Assembly: GCA_022822525.1 (NCBI GenBank)
Contig: JAJEBN010000100.1
Coordinates: forward strand, 1 to 64,000
Reading direction: 5' to 3'
Length of the DNA stretch: 64,000 nucleotides
Source: Acidimicrobiia bacterium
GTDB lineage: Bacteria; Actinomycetota; Acidimicrobiia; Acidimicrobiales; Poriferisodalaceae
The notes beneath the pieces are model-generated. The model was not told where the DNA came from and searched no databases. It saw nothing but the letters and a program-made list of their open reading frames with translations. Below, piece after piece: positions 9,404 through 18,865 of the stretch. Each line of letters starts with the position of its first letter. Position 1 is the first letter of the stretch. A program made the position numbers and the translations under genes.

Positions 9404-9912
9404 CTGACGACTTCGACCTGCGCAATCCGGATTCCTTCGTGGCGGGCACGGTCGGTCCGCCCGGTCAGCGGATCTTCTTCCTGCAGGCAACCGAGGCCGG
9501 TCATGTCGTCTCGCTGAAGCTGGAGAAGGGACAGGTCTGGGCGCTGGCGAACCTGCTCAGCGAGTTGCTCGAGGGCGAGAGCTACGAGGGGCCCGCGGCG
9601 GCCTTCGGCGAGCTGGTCGAACCGGTGACCGCCGCATGGACTGTCGGCCGTCTCGCCACGGGCATGGACACCGAGGGCAAGGTCATCGTGGTCATTGCCG
9701 ACGAGATCGATGACGATGACGACGACCCCGAAGCCGACACGGGTGCTGCGGGAGAGATGCCGGATCCCGACGACGACGAGCGCACCGGCGGTCGAGCCCG
9801 CATCCATCTCGACTACGCGGCGGCACTCGGATTCGCTCAGCAGGCGCTGCTGCTCGTCGAAGAGGGCCGCGACTTCGGCATGCGCAACGGGCACCGTCCG
9901 CCCAAGACATGA
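9400..9912 (+). CDS. DUF3090 family protein
   Basis: FVAGTVGPPGQRIFFLQATE…VSLKLEKGQV; ATGA overlap with upstream gene. Confidence 0.85.
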   Translation: MTDDFDLRNPDSFVAGTVGPPGQRIFFLQATEAGHVVSLKLEKGQVWALANLLSELLEGESYEGPAAAFGELVEPVTAAWTVGRLATGMDTEGKVIVVIADEIDDDDDDPEADTGAAGEMPDPDDDERTGGRARIHLDYAAALGFAQQALLLVEEGRDFGMRNGHRPPKT

Positions 9913-9970
9913 ACAGTGCGGTTCGTGTCCGGCCCCAATCGCACTGTCTCTCCATGAATGAGGGCGGCGC

Positions 9971-10744
9971 GTGAACGCACCCTCCCCACACCACCTGATG
10001 CCGACCGACGAGGACGGCGAGCAGCTGAAGCTGCCGGTGATCCGAGATGCGCCGGTGGCAGACGTGCTCGAGGTGCTGCAGCAGGGCGACATCTCGATCC
10101 TGGGACGGATGCCGTACAGCAGCAATGCCACCTTCTTGGTGCGGATCGACCACGCCACCACACCGACGGCCGCGATCTACAAGCCCGAGCGGGGAGAACG
10201 GCCGCTGTGGGACTTTCCGTCTGGCCTGTACCGGCGCGAGATCGCTGCCTTCGAGCTGTCTGAGGCTTTGGGATGGCACGTCATCCCGCCGACAGTTGAG
10301 CGCGACGGCCCGCTCGGGGTGGGGTCGGTTCAGCTGTTCATCGACGCGGACTTCACCGAGCACTACTTCACGCTGGTTGCCGAGGACCGGCACCATGGCG
10401 ACCTGCGGCGGATCTGCGCATTCGATCTCATCGCCAACAACACCGACCGCAAGTCGGGTCACTGCTTGGCGTCGCGCTGGGGGCCGATCTACGGCATCGA
10501 CCAAGGCCTGTGCTTCGCCAGCGACTTCAAGCTGCGGACGGTCATCTGGGACTTCGGCGGAGAACCGTTCGGCGACGAGTTAGGCACCGCCATCGGCTCG
10601 GCCGCCGATCCGCCTGCCGAGCTGGCGCAATGGCTGCGGCCCGACGAGCTCAGCGCGCTGGCTGAACGCGCCGAATGGCTCGCCGACTTCGGCCGGTTCC
10701 CCGATGATGACGGCGGCCGCCGCTGGCCCTGGCCGCTGGTCTAA
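9971..10744 (+). CDS. SCO1664-family conserved actinobacterial protein (kinase-like fold)
   Basis: YSSNATFLVRIDHA…IYKPERGERPLWDFPSGLYRREIAAFELSEALGW; conserved three-gene neighbourhood. Confidence 0.8.
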   Translation: MNAPSPHHLMPTDEDGEQLKLPVIRDAPVADVLEVLQQGDISILGRMPYSSNATFLVRIDHATTPTAAIYKPERGERPLWDFPSGLYRREIAAFELSEALGWHVIPPTVERDGPLGVGSVQLFIDADFTEHYFTLVAEDRHHGDLRRICAFDLIANNTDRKSGHCLASRWGPIYGIDQGLCFASDFKLRTVIWDFGGEPFGDELGTAIGSAADPPAELAQWLRPDELSALAERAEWLADFGRFPDDDGGRRWPWPLV

Positions 10745-10775
10745 CCAGCGGGAAATGTGACAGCCGCTGGTCTGA

Positions 10776-11738
10776 CTAACGCGACTTGAGTGCTTCGATC
10801 AGCGCCGGCATCACCTTGTGCACGTCGCCGACGATGCCCAGGTCGGCGACGCCGAAGATCGGCGCTTCGGGGTCCTTGTTGATGGCCACGATGTTCTTGG
10901 AGCCCTTCATGCCCACCAAGTGCTGGGTGGCGCCGGAGATGCCGCACGCGATGTAGACGTTGGGCTTCACCACCTTGCCGGTCTGGCCCACCTGCTTGGC
11001 GTAGGGAACCCAGCCGGCATCCACGATGGCGCGCGAAGCACCAGACGCGGCCCCCAGCAGGCCCGCCAGCTCGTCGACCATCGAATACGCCTCGGGCTGG
11101 CCCAGCCCGCGACCGCCCGACACCACCACTGCGGCGTCGTCGAGCTGCGGGCCCGAGCGCTCCTCGGCATGGCGGCCCGTCACCTTCGCACGCCCCGCCT
11201 CGCCGGCGTCGACTGCAGCCACGCTTTCCACGGCAGCGGCCCCGCCGCCGCTGGGCTCGGCCTCGAAGCTCTTCGGGCGGAACATCGCAAGCGCCGGCGC
11301 TGGCGCCCGGTACGCGGTGAAGATGTTCTGCGTGCCGCCGAAGATGGGCTCCTCGGTGACGAGGCCACCGTCGACGATCTCGGCGCCCACGTTGTTGGTG
11401 GACACGGGACGGTCCGCCAGCACCGCCAGGCGGGCGGCGGTGTCGCGCCCGTCGGTGGTCTGGCCGAAGAACACGGCATCGGGCGAGGTGGCGTCGATGT
11501 GCCCGGCGAGCGCTGCGGCAGCGTGCACGCCGACCAGCCCGTCTCCGAGCCCTTCGAGTGCGTACACGGTCGACACGCCATGCGCGCCCAGCTCGGCAGC
11601 CATGGCTTCGCCGTGTGCCGGCGCGAAGGCGGTGACGGTGTCGGCCAACGTGCGGGCCTTGGTGGCCAGTTCCAGCGTGAGGCCGGAGGGGCCGTCGGCG
11701 TCGCCTTCAGCGAAGAGCAGAATCTGTGCAAGCGTCAT
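10776..11738 (-). CDS. etfA: Electron transfer flavoprotein alpha subunit
   Basis: [54 protein letters not shown]. Confidence 0.96.
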   Translation of the reverse strand: MTLAQILLFAEGDADGPSGLTLELATKARTLADTVTAFAPAHGEAMAAELGAHGVSTVYALEGLGDGLVGVHAAAALAGHIDATSPDAVFFGQTTDGRDTAARLAVLADRPVSTNNVGAEIVDGGLVTEEPIFGGTQNIFTAYRAPAPALAMFRPKSFEAEPSGGGAAAVESVAAVDAGEAGRAKVTGRHAEERSGPQLDDAAVVVSGGRGLGQPEAYSMVDELAGLLGAASGASRAIVDAGWVPYAKQVGQTGKVVKPNVYIACGISGATQHLVGMKGSKNIVAINKDPEAPIFGVADLGIVGDVHKVMPALIEALKSR

Positions 11739-11810
11739 TGCGGGTGGTTCCAGTCGGGATCGTGGGTGAGTGGATCAGAAAGCTGAGTCAGCCGGTCACT
11801 GGCGGACGGG

Positions 11811-12590
11811 TCAGATGACTTTGAGCTCGGTCAGGAACTCGACGATGTTGGCGTGCGCATCGCCCTCGTCGGTGATGATCTCGCCGGCCTCTCGCTCGGG
11901 CGCATCGGTCACCTCGACCGTCTCCTGGCGTGCCCCGGCCACACCGACTGCGGCTGCATCGATGCCGAGGGCTGCGAGATCCTTCGAGTCGACCGGCTTC
12001 TTCTTGGCCGCCATGATCCCCTTGAACGAGGGATAGCGCGGCTCGACCACACCCGCGGTCACCGAGACCACGGCCGGAAGCGCGCACTCCACCTGGTCGT
12101 AGCCCGCCTCGGTCTGCCGCTGGACGTTGGCGACACCGTCGGCGATCTCGATCTGCTTGGCAAAAGTGATCGACGGCAGCCCCATCACGCCGGCGATCAT
12201 CTCGGGAACAGTGCCGGTGTACCCGTCGCTGGACTCGACGCCCGCGAGCACGAGGTCGGCTTCGAGCTCGGCGATCGCAGCGCCCAGCACCTTGGCGGTG
12301 CCGAGCGCGTCGCTGCCTGCCAGCGCATCGTCGCTGATCAGCACAGCATCGTCGGCACCCATGGCCAGCGCGGTCCGCAGCCCGCTCGTCTCCGAGCGCG
12401 GTGCCATCGATACCAGCGACACCTCGCCCCCGCCAGCGGCCTCGACGAGCTGCAGTGCCATCTCGACGCCGTACGAGTCGGACTCGTCCAGAATCAGCTT
12501 GTCATCCCTCGCGAGGGTGTTCGTTTCAGGATTCAGCTCGCCCGGGATCGCCGGATCTGGAATCTGCTTGACGCACACAACGACCTTCAT
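11811..12590 (-). CDS. etfB: Electron transfer flavoprotein beta subunit
   Basis: MKVVVCVKQIPDPA…LDESDSYGVEMALQL; ORF track start is over-extended. Confidence 0.95.
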   Translation of the reverse strand: MKVVVCVKQIPDPAIPGELNPETNTLARDDKLILDESDSYGVEMALQLVEAAGGGEVSLVSMAPRSETSGLRTALAMGADDAVLISDDALAGSDALGTAKVLGAAIAELEADLVLAGVESSDGYTGTVPEMIAGVMGLPSITFAKQIEIADGVANVQRQTEAGYDQVECALPAVVSVTAGVVEPRYPSFKGIMAAKKKPVDSKDLAALGIDAAAVGVAGARQETVEVTDAPEREAGEIITDEGDAHANIVEFLTELKVI

Positions 12591-12639
12591 GGCCGGGCAG
12601 TCTGCCGACTCACAGCTTCGTTGCCACACCCACCGCCTC

Positions 12640-12720
12640 ATGGCGCTAGCAGGCTCGCTGTGTCCGATGGCGCTCGCGGGCTCGCTGTGTCCGATGGCGC
12701 TCGCAGGCTCGCTGTGGGGC
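12640..12720. repeat. 27-bp tandem repeat x3 between etfB and the kinase gene; each unit has an ATG in frame with the kinase
   Basis: atggcgct(a/c)gc(a/g)ggctcgctgtgtccg x3, reads (MALAGSLCP)n. Confidence 0.95.
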
Positions 12721-12732
12721 GAGACTTGCGCG

Positions 12733-13671
12733 GTGCGCGTTCTGCTGCTGGTCAACGACTCCGCGTCGTCGACCACTGCGCGTACTCGTGTGCTGATCCA
12801 CACCGCACTGTCCGAACGGCACGACACCGAGGTGGCGTTCACCAATCGTCGAGGCCACGCAGCACGTCTGGCACGCGGCGCCGCGACCACCGGCACCGAT
12901 GCGGTTGTCGTGCTGGGCGGGGACGGCACGCTGAACGAGGCGGCAAATGGCATCGCCGGCACCGACTGCGTGCTGGCTGCGCTGCCCGGCGGTTCAACCA
13001 ACGTGTTCGCGAGAACGATCGGCACGCCCGACGACCCGCTCGATGCCACCGCTGCGGTGCTCGATGCCCTGGACGCTGCCAACATCACCACCGCGGGTCT
13101 GGGCTACACCAGCGGGCGCTACTTCTTGTTCCACTGCGGGATGGGACTTGACGCTGCCATCGTCGAGCAGGTCGAGCGCCATCCGACGCTCAAGCGCTAC
13201 CTGGGCCATCCCCTGTTCCTGCTCGCAGGCATCGACACGCTGGTACGGCGCTACGACCGGCGCGCAGGAACGTTGACCGTGCAAGCGACCTCTCCGATGT
13301 CGCGCGAGCTGGACGGCTGCTTCGTTGTCGTGGCGGCAAACACCGACCCGTACACGTTCCTCGGCAGCCGCCCGGTGCACATCGCTCCGGCGGCGACGCT
13401 CGGCAACGGGCTGTCCGTCGTCGGTCTGCGGTCGTTGCGCTTCGCGGACGCGCTCGACGTGATTCGAGCCGTCTTCGGCGCCAAGGGCAGCCTCAGCGAT
13501 GTCGACCCGAGCGTGGTGCAGCGCATCGACGACGTGCGCGAACTCAGCGTGACAGGTGTGCGTCCATTCGACCACCAGATTGACGGCGACCACCTCGGCC
13601 CCGTCGACAAGCTCAGGCTCACATGGGTTCCCGACATCCTGCGGCTCGCCATTCCGGCCGTAGCCGACTGA
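12733..13671 (+). CDS. Diacylglycerol/lipid kinase family protein
   Basis: VRVLLLVNDSA…VVLGGDGTLNEAANGIAGTDCVLAALPGGSTNVFART; GTG start preferred. Confidence 0.9.
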   Translation: MRVLLLVNDSASSTTARTRVLIHTALSERHDTEVAFTNRRGHAARLARGAATTGTDAVVVLGGDGTLNEAANGIAGTDCVLAALPGGSTNVFARTIGTPDDPLDATAAVLDALDAANITTAGLGYTSGRYFLFHCGMGLDAAIVEQVERHPTLKRYLGHPLFLLAGIDTLVRRYDRRAGTLTVQATSPMSRELDGCFVVVAANTDPYTFLGSRPVHIAPAATLGNGLSVVGLRSLRFADALDVIRAVFGAKGSLSDVDPSVVQRIDDVRELSVTGVRPFDHQIDGDHLGPVDKLRLTWVPDILRLAIPAVAD

Positions 13672-13742
13672 GTCAGGCGACCTGCTGGCACCGCAGCCGC
13701 GGGAGCCGGTTGCAGTAGACCCCACCGGTAGCCTGCGGGGCC

Positions 13743-13973
13743 ATGGACATCCGGATCGGCATCACGCACGGCGGTCGCGAACTCAGCGTCGAGATCGACG
13801 ACGAAGCCGCTGATGACGCCGCAGCCGCACTCGAAGGCGCGCTGGGAGGCGATGCGACAGTGCTGTGGCTGACTGACCGCACCGGCCGCCGTGTCGGAGT
13901 GCCCATCGACAAGCTGGCCTTCCTCGAGCTGGGTCCGGCCGGGGATCGGCGAATCGGCTTCGCCGCGGACTGA
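13743..13973 (+). CDS. DUF3107 family small protein
   Basis: MDIRIGITHGGRELSVEID…VPIDKLAFLELG. Confidence 0.85.
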   Translation: MDIRIGITHGGRELSVEIDDEAADDAAAALEGALGGDATVLWLTDRTGRRVGVPIDKLAFLELGPAGDRRIGFAAD

Positions 13974-13980
13974 GGCAACG

Positions 13981-15579
13981 ATGCGGGTGCCCGCCGATCG
14001 GCCCCGGCCCGCACCGCATGTGCACGACAGCCCACGCGAACACCTGCGCCGCCTCATGGCGTGGTGGTCGTTGCTGGCAGACCTGTCGTTCTCGGACCTG
14101 CTGCTGTTCGTGCCCGGGAAGCTGAACTCGCTCGACGAGATCTCCGATGAGCGTGCGCGCCCGACCCCGCACGGCGACAGCCGCAGGGCCGGTCCGACGC
14201 GCAAGCTCGGCTCCGATGCACAGATCACCGTCATCGGCCAGATCCGGCCCACGACCGGCCGCACCCTGTACCGGGACGACCATGTCGGGCTGTGCGTCAC
14301 CGCGTCGGAGCGCCCGCTCGTCTCGGAGGCATTCGCCCGCGGTGTCATCGTCACCGGCGAGGGACTGAGGGTGCCCGGAGACAGGCGAGCGCGCATCACC
14401 GCAGTGCCGGTCACCTACGACGGCGAGACGATCGCTGTCATGAGCAGCGAGGTCACGCCGCGCTTCACCGACATCCGCGACCCGGGCGAGCTGGAGCGCA
14501 CCTACATCGCCACGTTCGGGCGGCTGGCGCGCATGGTCGCCGCGGGTTCGTTTCCCTACCGCGGGGTCGACATCGCCGGCGAGGGGACGCCCCGGGTCGG
14601 TGACGGCCTGTTCTTGACCGACGAGACAACACGCATCGGCTTTGCGTCGCCGAACGCCGTGAGCGCGTTGCACCGCATCGGCGTCGGCGGCAACGTGCAG
14701 GGACGGCGTGTGCGCGACCTCGATCTGGGCCCCGATGTGGTGGGACGCGCCATGAGCGGCGGCATCCCCGCAGTCGGCGAAGTCGAGCACCGTTCGGTGA
14801 CGGTGCAACTGCAGGCACTGCCGCTGACCGACGCCCCGGTGCGCAACGCGCTGGTGCTGCTGCGCGACGTCACCGAGCTGCGTCGCCGCGATCGGCTGCT
14901 CATCTCCAAGGACGCCACCATCCGCGAGATCCACCACCGGGTGACCAACAACCTGCAGACGGTCTCCTCGCTGCTGCGAATCCAGGCACGCCGGCTGGAG
15001 TCACGCGAGGCCAACCGGGCGCTCGAAGAAGCGGTCCGCCGCATCCGTGCCATCGCGCTGGTTCACCAGACGCTCTCGAGCGAGACCACCGACGACGTGG
15101 ACTTCTGCGACGTTGCCGAGACGCTGACCGAGACGATGCGCCAGAGCATCACGTTCCCGGAACGGCCGATCGAGTTCACCGTCAACTGCGAGGCAGGGAT
15201 GCTGCGGTCCCAGACTGCGACGGCGTTGGCGGTGGTGCTCAATGAGCTGCTCCAGAACGCGGTCGATCATGCCTTCCCCCGGCTGTGGGAGATCGAGGAC
15301 GAAGCGCTCGCAGCCGCGCCGAGCCTCGATGAGAGCCCCATCGGCCGTGTCGACGTCGAGATCACGCAGCCCTCGGCGGACGTGCTGTCGATGGTCGTGC
15401 GCGACGACGGCGTCGGCATCCCGCCCGGCTACGACACTCAGCGTTCGGGCGGGCTGGGCACCTCGATCGTGCGGGCGCTGTGCGGTGCAGACCTCGGCGG
15501 CACCTTTGAGGTGCGCCGCCGCACGCCGCCGCCGGGCTCGGAGGCCATGGTGCAGATCCCGCTGCGCACGATCGCCTGA
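13981..15579 (+). CDS. pdtaS: PdtaS-like sensor histidine kinase (GAF/PAS, HisKA_2, HATPase)
   Basis: IREIHHRVTNNLQTVSSLLRIQARR; VLNELLQNAVDHAF; GLGTSIVRALCG. Confidence 0.9.
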   Translation: MRVPADRPRPAPHVHDSPREHLRRLMAWWSLLADLSFSDLLLFVPGKLNSLDEISDERARPTPHGDSRRAGPTRKLGSDAQITVIGQIRPTTGRTLYRDDHVGLCVTASERPLVSEAFARGVIVTGEGLRVPGDRRARITAVPVTYDGETIAVMSSEVTPRFTDIRDPGELERTYIATFGRLARMVAAGSFPYRGVDIAGEGTPRVGDGLFLTDETTRIGFASPNAVSALHRIGVGGNVQGRRVRDLDLGPDVVGRAMSGGIPAVGEVEHRSVTVQLQALPLTDAPVRNALVLLRDVTELRRRDRLLISKDATIREIHHRVTNNLQTVSSLLRIQARRLESREANRALEEAVRRIRAIALVHQTLSSETTDDVDFCDVAETLTETMRQSITFPERPIEFTVNCEAGMLRSQTATALAVVLNELLQNAVDHAFPRLWEIEDEALAAAPSLDESPIGRVDVEITQPSADVLSMVVRDDGVGIPPGYDTQRSGGLGTSIVRALCGADLGGTFEVRRRTPPPGSEAMVQIPLRTIA

Positions 15580-15616
15580 CGGCCGGCCAAGCGGTCGGCT
15601 GTGTGCCCGCTCGCAC

Positions 15617-15763
15617 ACTGACGATGTCGTCGACGCTTCGGCAGCGGTCGCCGCCGCGCAGCACTCTCATCACCACCGCACCGTTGTCGCGACATCCGAC
15701 CCCAACGAGATCAACGCACTGACGGCGACACTCTCCGATCAAATTGTCGTGGTGACCGTGTAG
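15617..15763 (+). pseudogene. Remnant C-terminus of a PIN/VapC-like toxin
   Basis: TDDVVDASAAVAAAQ…RTVVATSDPNEINALTATLSDQIVVVTV* resembles PIN C-termini (DxxDA…VVTSDPxDI.AL); no N-terminal part. Confidence 0.5.
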
Positions 15764-15862
15764 ACGACGGCTGGGCCGTATGCCAACCCTCGACGCCCCA
15801 CGGCATGCGCGAGCCGGCGGCAGCAGTCGTGCAACGCCGAGGATTCGCCTGGCAGTGAGGCT

Positions 15863-17524
15863 CTAGGAGCTGCAGGAGAGCTGGCTGCACCCGACCCGGG
15901 TGCGGGCCCAGTCGGGGCGCAGTGCCGCGTAGGACTCCCGTTCGGGTTGTTCGTCGTAGGGGCGGCGCATGACGTCGAGCAGCTCGCCGATGGCCTCGGG
16001 CCGGCCCCCGGTGGCGGAGTCAATGGCGAGCTGCGCCAGGTAGTTGCGCAGCACGAACTTCGGATTGACGCCGTTCATGGCCTCGGCTCGGGCCTCGTCG
16101 GAGATGCCCAGGCTCCGCAGCCGGGCCGCGTAGCGCTCGACGAACTCGCTGGTTGCCGAGCGGTGCTCGTCGGTGACCTCGTCGGGCCGGTAGTACGCGT
16201 CGGCGAGCGGGGCGATGCGCCCGGCAGGATCGATGCCCTCGGCCGTCTCGACGGAGGCCAGCCGGCGCCAGAACACTGCCATGTCGGTCTCGACCAGCCG
16301 CAGCACACCCAGCGCGCCGGTGGCCAGCTCGCTGTCGCCATCGCCGTCCAGCCGCGGCAAGCCGAGCTTGGCAGCCATCATCGCCGACCACTTCTGCTCG
16401 AAGTAGGGCACATAGCCGTCGAGCGCCGCCTGCAGTCCCTCCGCCTCGCCGATCAGCGGGTACAGCGCGTTCGCGAGCTGCATCAGGTTCCACTGGGCGA
16501 TGTGCGGCTGGGTGCCGAAGCGGTAGCGCCGGTGCGCGGCATCGGTGGTGTTGGGAGTCCAGTCGGGGTCGTAGTCGTCGAGCCAGCCGTAGGGGCCGTA
16601 GTCGATGGTGAGCCCGAGGATCGACATGTTGTCGGTGTTCATCACTCCGTGGACGAAACCGACTCGCATCCATTCGCAGACCATGTCGGCGGTGCGCTGG
16701 ACCACCTCGTCGAAGAACCGCACGTACCGGTCGGGTGCCGCCAGGTCTGCGAGGTGCGGGAAGTCGGCGTCGATGACGAAGTCGGCCAGCGTGCGCAACG
16801 TGTCGTGGTCGCCGCGCGAAGCGAAGATCTCGAAGTTGCCGAAACGCACGAACGACGGCGCCACCCGGCAGACCACAGCGCCGGGCTCGAGCTCGGCGTT
16901 GCCGTCATAGAGCATGTCGCGCATCACCATGCCGCCCGTCGCCACCAAGCTGAGCGCTCTGGTCGTCGGCACGCCGAGATGCGCCATGGCCTCGCTGCAC
17001 AGGAACTCGCGCACCGAGCTGCGCAGCACGGCCAAGCCGTCGGCGGTGCGCGAGTACGGCGTGGGGCCGGCGCCCTTGAGCTGCAGGGTCTGGTGCTGGC
17101 CGCTGCGGTCCACCACTTCGCCGAGCGCGATCGCACGCCCATCGCCGAGCTGGCCGGCCCAGTTGCCGAACTGGTGGCCGCCGTAGCAGTGGGCATGGGG
17201 ATCCATGCCGTCAAGCAGCGTGCTGCCGCCGAACACGGCGGCGAACTGCGGATCGCTCGCCAGCTCCGCGTCGAAGCCCAGCAGGTCGAACGTCTCCGCG
17301 CTGTGCGCCAGCAGGCGCGGTGCCGGCACCGGTGTCGGCTCAACCCTTGAATAGCACGCGCCCATCACCTGCCGGCGGGCGTTGGCGGCGTCGGGGTCGG
17401 CCGGCAGCGCGGCGGTGAAACGGTTGTCGAAACGGATCTCGTCGAGCGAGGCGATCGGCTTCGCCACTGCGTCATTCATCGGCTTCGCCGCTGCGTCATT
17501 CATCGGCTTCGCCGCTGTGCTCAC
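15863..17524 (-). CDS. selO: SelO/YdiU (UPF0061) family protein adenylyltransferase
   Basis: GGHQFGNWAGQLGDGRA; LQLKGAGPTPYSRTADG; MNTDNMSILGLTIDYGP; C-terminal CSS. Confidence 0.95.
   Translation of the reverse strand: MSTAAKPMNDAAAKPMNDAVAKPIASLDEIRFDNRFTAALPADPDAANARRQVMGACYSRVEPTPVPAPRLLAHSAETFDLLGFDAELASDPQFAAVFGGSTLLDGMDPHAHCYGGHQFGNWAGQLGDGRAIALGEVVDRSGQHQTLQLKGAGPTPYSRTADGLAVLRSSVREFLCSEAMAHLGVPTTRALSLVATGGMVMRDMLYDGNAELEPGAVVCRVAPSFVRFGNFEIFASRGDHDTLRTLADFVIDADFPHLADLAAPDRYVRFFDEVVQRTADMVCEWMRVGFVHGVMNTDNMSILGLTIDYGPYGWLDDYDPDWTPNTTDAAHRRYRFGTQPHIAQWNLMQLANALYPLIGEAEGLQAALDGYVPYFEQKWSAMMAAKLGLPRLDGDGDSELATGALGVLRLVETDMAVFWRRLASVETAEGIDPAGRIAPLADAYYRPDEVTDEHRSATSEFVERYAARLRSLGISDEARAEAMNGVNPKFVLRNYLAQLAIDSATGGRPEAIGELLDVMRRPYDEQPERESYAALRPDWARTRVGCSQLSCSS
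17454..17520. repeat. 24-bp tandem repeat (~2.8 copies) in the 5' end of selO
   Basis: atcggcttcgcc(a/g)ctgcgtcattc units at 17454, 17478, 17502; codes (MNDA[AV]AKP)n on the minus strand. Confidence 0.95.
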
Positions 17525-18705
17525 AGCAGCTTCAACCCCTCGTTGTAGCGACGGGTTGGCAGGTGCTCCTCACAGAGCAGGCGCGCCATGTGCTGGAACA
17601 CACCGGCCGCCTCGCTGTCGGGATCTACTGCGGCGATCGGCAAGCCCTCGTCGCCGCCGGCGCGCAGCTGCGGCACCAGCGGCACCTGGCCCAGCAGCGG
17701 AACCTCCAGCTCGTCGGCGAGCGCCTGGCCGCCTCCGGAGCCGAAGAGCTCATAGCGCTTGCCGTCGTCACCGGTGAACCAGCTCATGTTCTCGATCACC
17801 GCCCGCACCTGCAGATTGACTCGCCCCGCCATCTGGGCGGCGCGCTGGGCCACCTTCTGCGCGGCGGGCTGCGGCGTGGTCACCACCAGCATCTCCGAGC
17901 GGGGCAGGAACTGCGCCAGCGACAGCGAGATGTCGCCCGTGCCGGGCGGCAGATCAATGAGCAGATGATCCGGTTCGTCCCAGAAGACATCGGTGAGAAA
18001 CTGCTCGAGCGCCTTGTGCAGCATCGGGCCGCGCCAGATCACCGGCTGGTCCTCGCGTGCGAAGAAGCCCATCGACATGCAGCGCACGCCGTGCGCCTCG
18101 GTGGGCACCACCATCTGGTCGATCACGGTAGGGGGGCGGGCGACCCCGAGCATCCGGGGAATGGAGAAGCCCCACACATCGGCGTCGATGACAGCCGTGC
18201 GCGTGCCGCGCTGGGCGAGCGCTATCGCGAGGTTGACCGTCACGCTGGACTTGCCGACGCCGCCCTTGCCGCTGGCCACCAGCAGCACGCGTGTCTTGTT
18301 GCCAGGGTGGGCGAACGGCACTTCACGGCCTTCGGCGTGGCCATGCCCGGCCTGGGTGCCCGCGGTGGCGGCCGGGTCGCCGATCAGCTGGGCCCGCAGC
18401 GTCGACTGCTCGGCTTCGTCCATGACGGTGAATTCCACGACCACGTCGTCGATGCCGTCGAGGGCGCGTCCCGCCTCGCTCACGGCGTGCGAGACGTGGC
18501 CAGCAGCCGGCCAGTCATTCGACGGCAAGGCGACCAGCACTTGTGCCGCACGTCCGGCGACGGCCGCGGCCCTCAGCATGCCCATCTGGCCGATGGGCCG
18601 GCGCAGCTCGGGATCGATCACCTCAGCCACCGCAGCGGCCAACTGCTGATCGGTGACGCTGGCTGGTCCGCCGTTGGCGGATGACCCTCGACGCTTGCCC
18701 TTCAC
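17521..18705 (-). CDS. Mrp/ApbC-family Fe-S cluster carrier ATPase
   Basis: VASGKGGVGKSSVTVNLA; IDLPPGTGD; N-terminal MIP18-like domain; GTG start. Confidence 0.93.
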   Translation of the reverse strand: MKGKRRGSSANGGPASVTDQQLAAAVAEVIDPELRRPIGQMGMLRAAAVAGRAAQVLVALPSNDWPAAGHVSHAVSEAGRALDGIDDVVVEFTVMDEAEQSTLRAQLIGDPAATAGTQAGHGHAEGREVPFAHPGNKTRVLLVASGKGGVGKSSVTVNLAIALAQRGTRTAVIDADVWGFSIPRMLGVARPPTVIDQMVVPTEAHGVRCMSMGFFAREDQPVIWRGPMLHKALEQFLTDVFWDEPDHLLIDLPPGTGDISLSLAQFLPRSEMLVVTTPQPAAQKVAQRAAQMAGRVNLQVRAVIENMSWFTGDDGKRYELFGSGGGQALADELEVPLLGQVPLVPQLRAGGDEGLPIAAVDPDSEAAGVFQHMARLLCEEHLPTRRYNEGLKLL

Positions 18706-18834
18706 TGGGTGCCCCTGACCGGTTGCGATCGACTGCCTCGTGGTGACTGCAACGGCACTCCAGCCGCATCTGCTGTTCTCAAAGCACGCTACTGCCGCAA
18801 CCATCGTCGCCCGCAGCGCACCGCACCACCTCGA

Positions 18835-18865
18835 CCGAGCGCGCTAGCGGCCGCACTGCGCTCGG
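18835..18865. other. Stem-loop after ccmHI (8-bp perfect arms ccgagcgc/gcgctcgg, no U-tract)
   Basis: Perfect inverted repeat at the gene end. Confidence 0.45.

Noticed and set aside
12640-12732. (MALAGSLCP)n as a signal peptide of the lipid kinase
   Set aside because: Too periodic and not followed by a cleavage context; the kinase is a cytosolic family and starts naturally at the GTG at 12733.
15947-17350. 467-aa plus-strand ORF opposite selO
   Set aside because: Shadow ORF; SelO signature motifs are on the minus strand.
18835-18865. Strong intrinsic terminator after ccmHI
   Set aside because: Good stem but no U-tract; kept only as a stem-loop.
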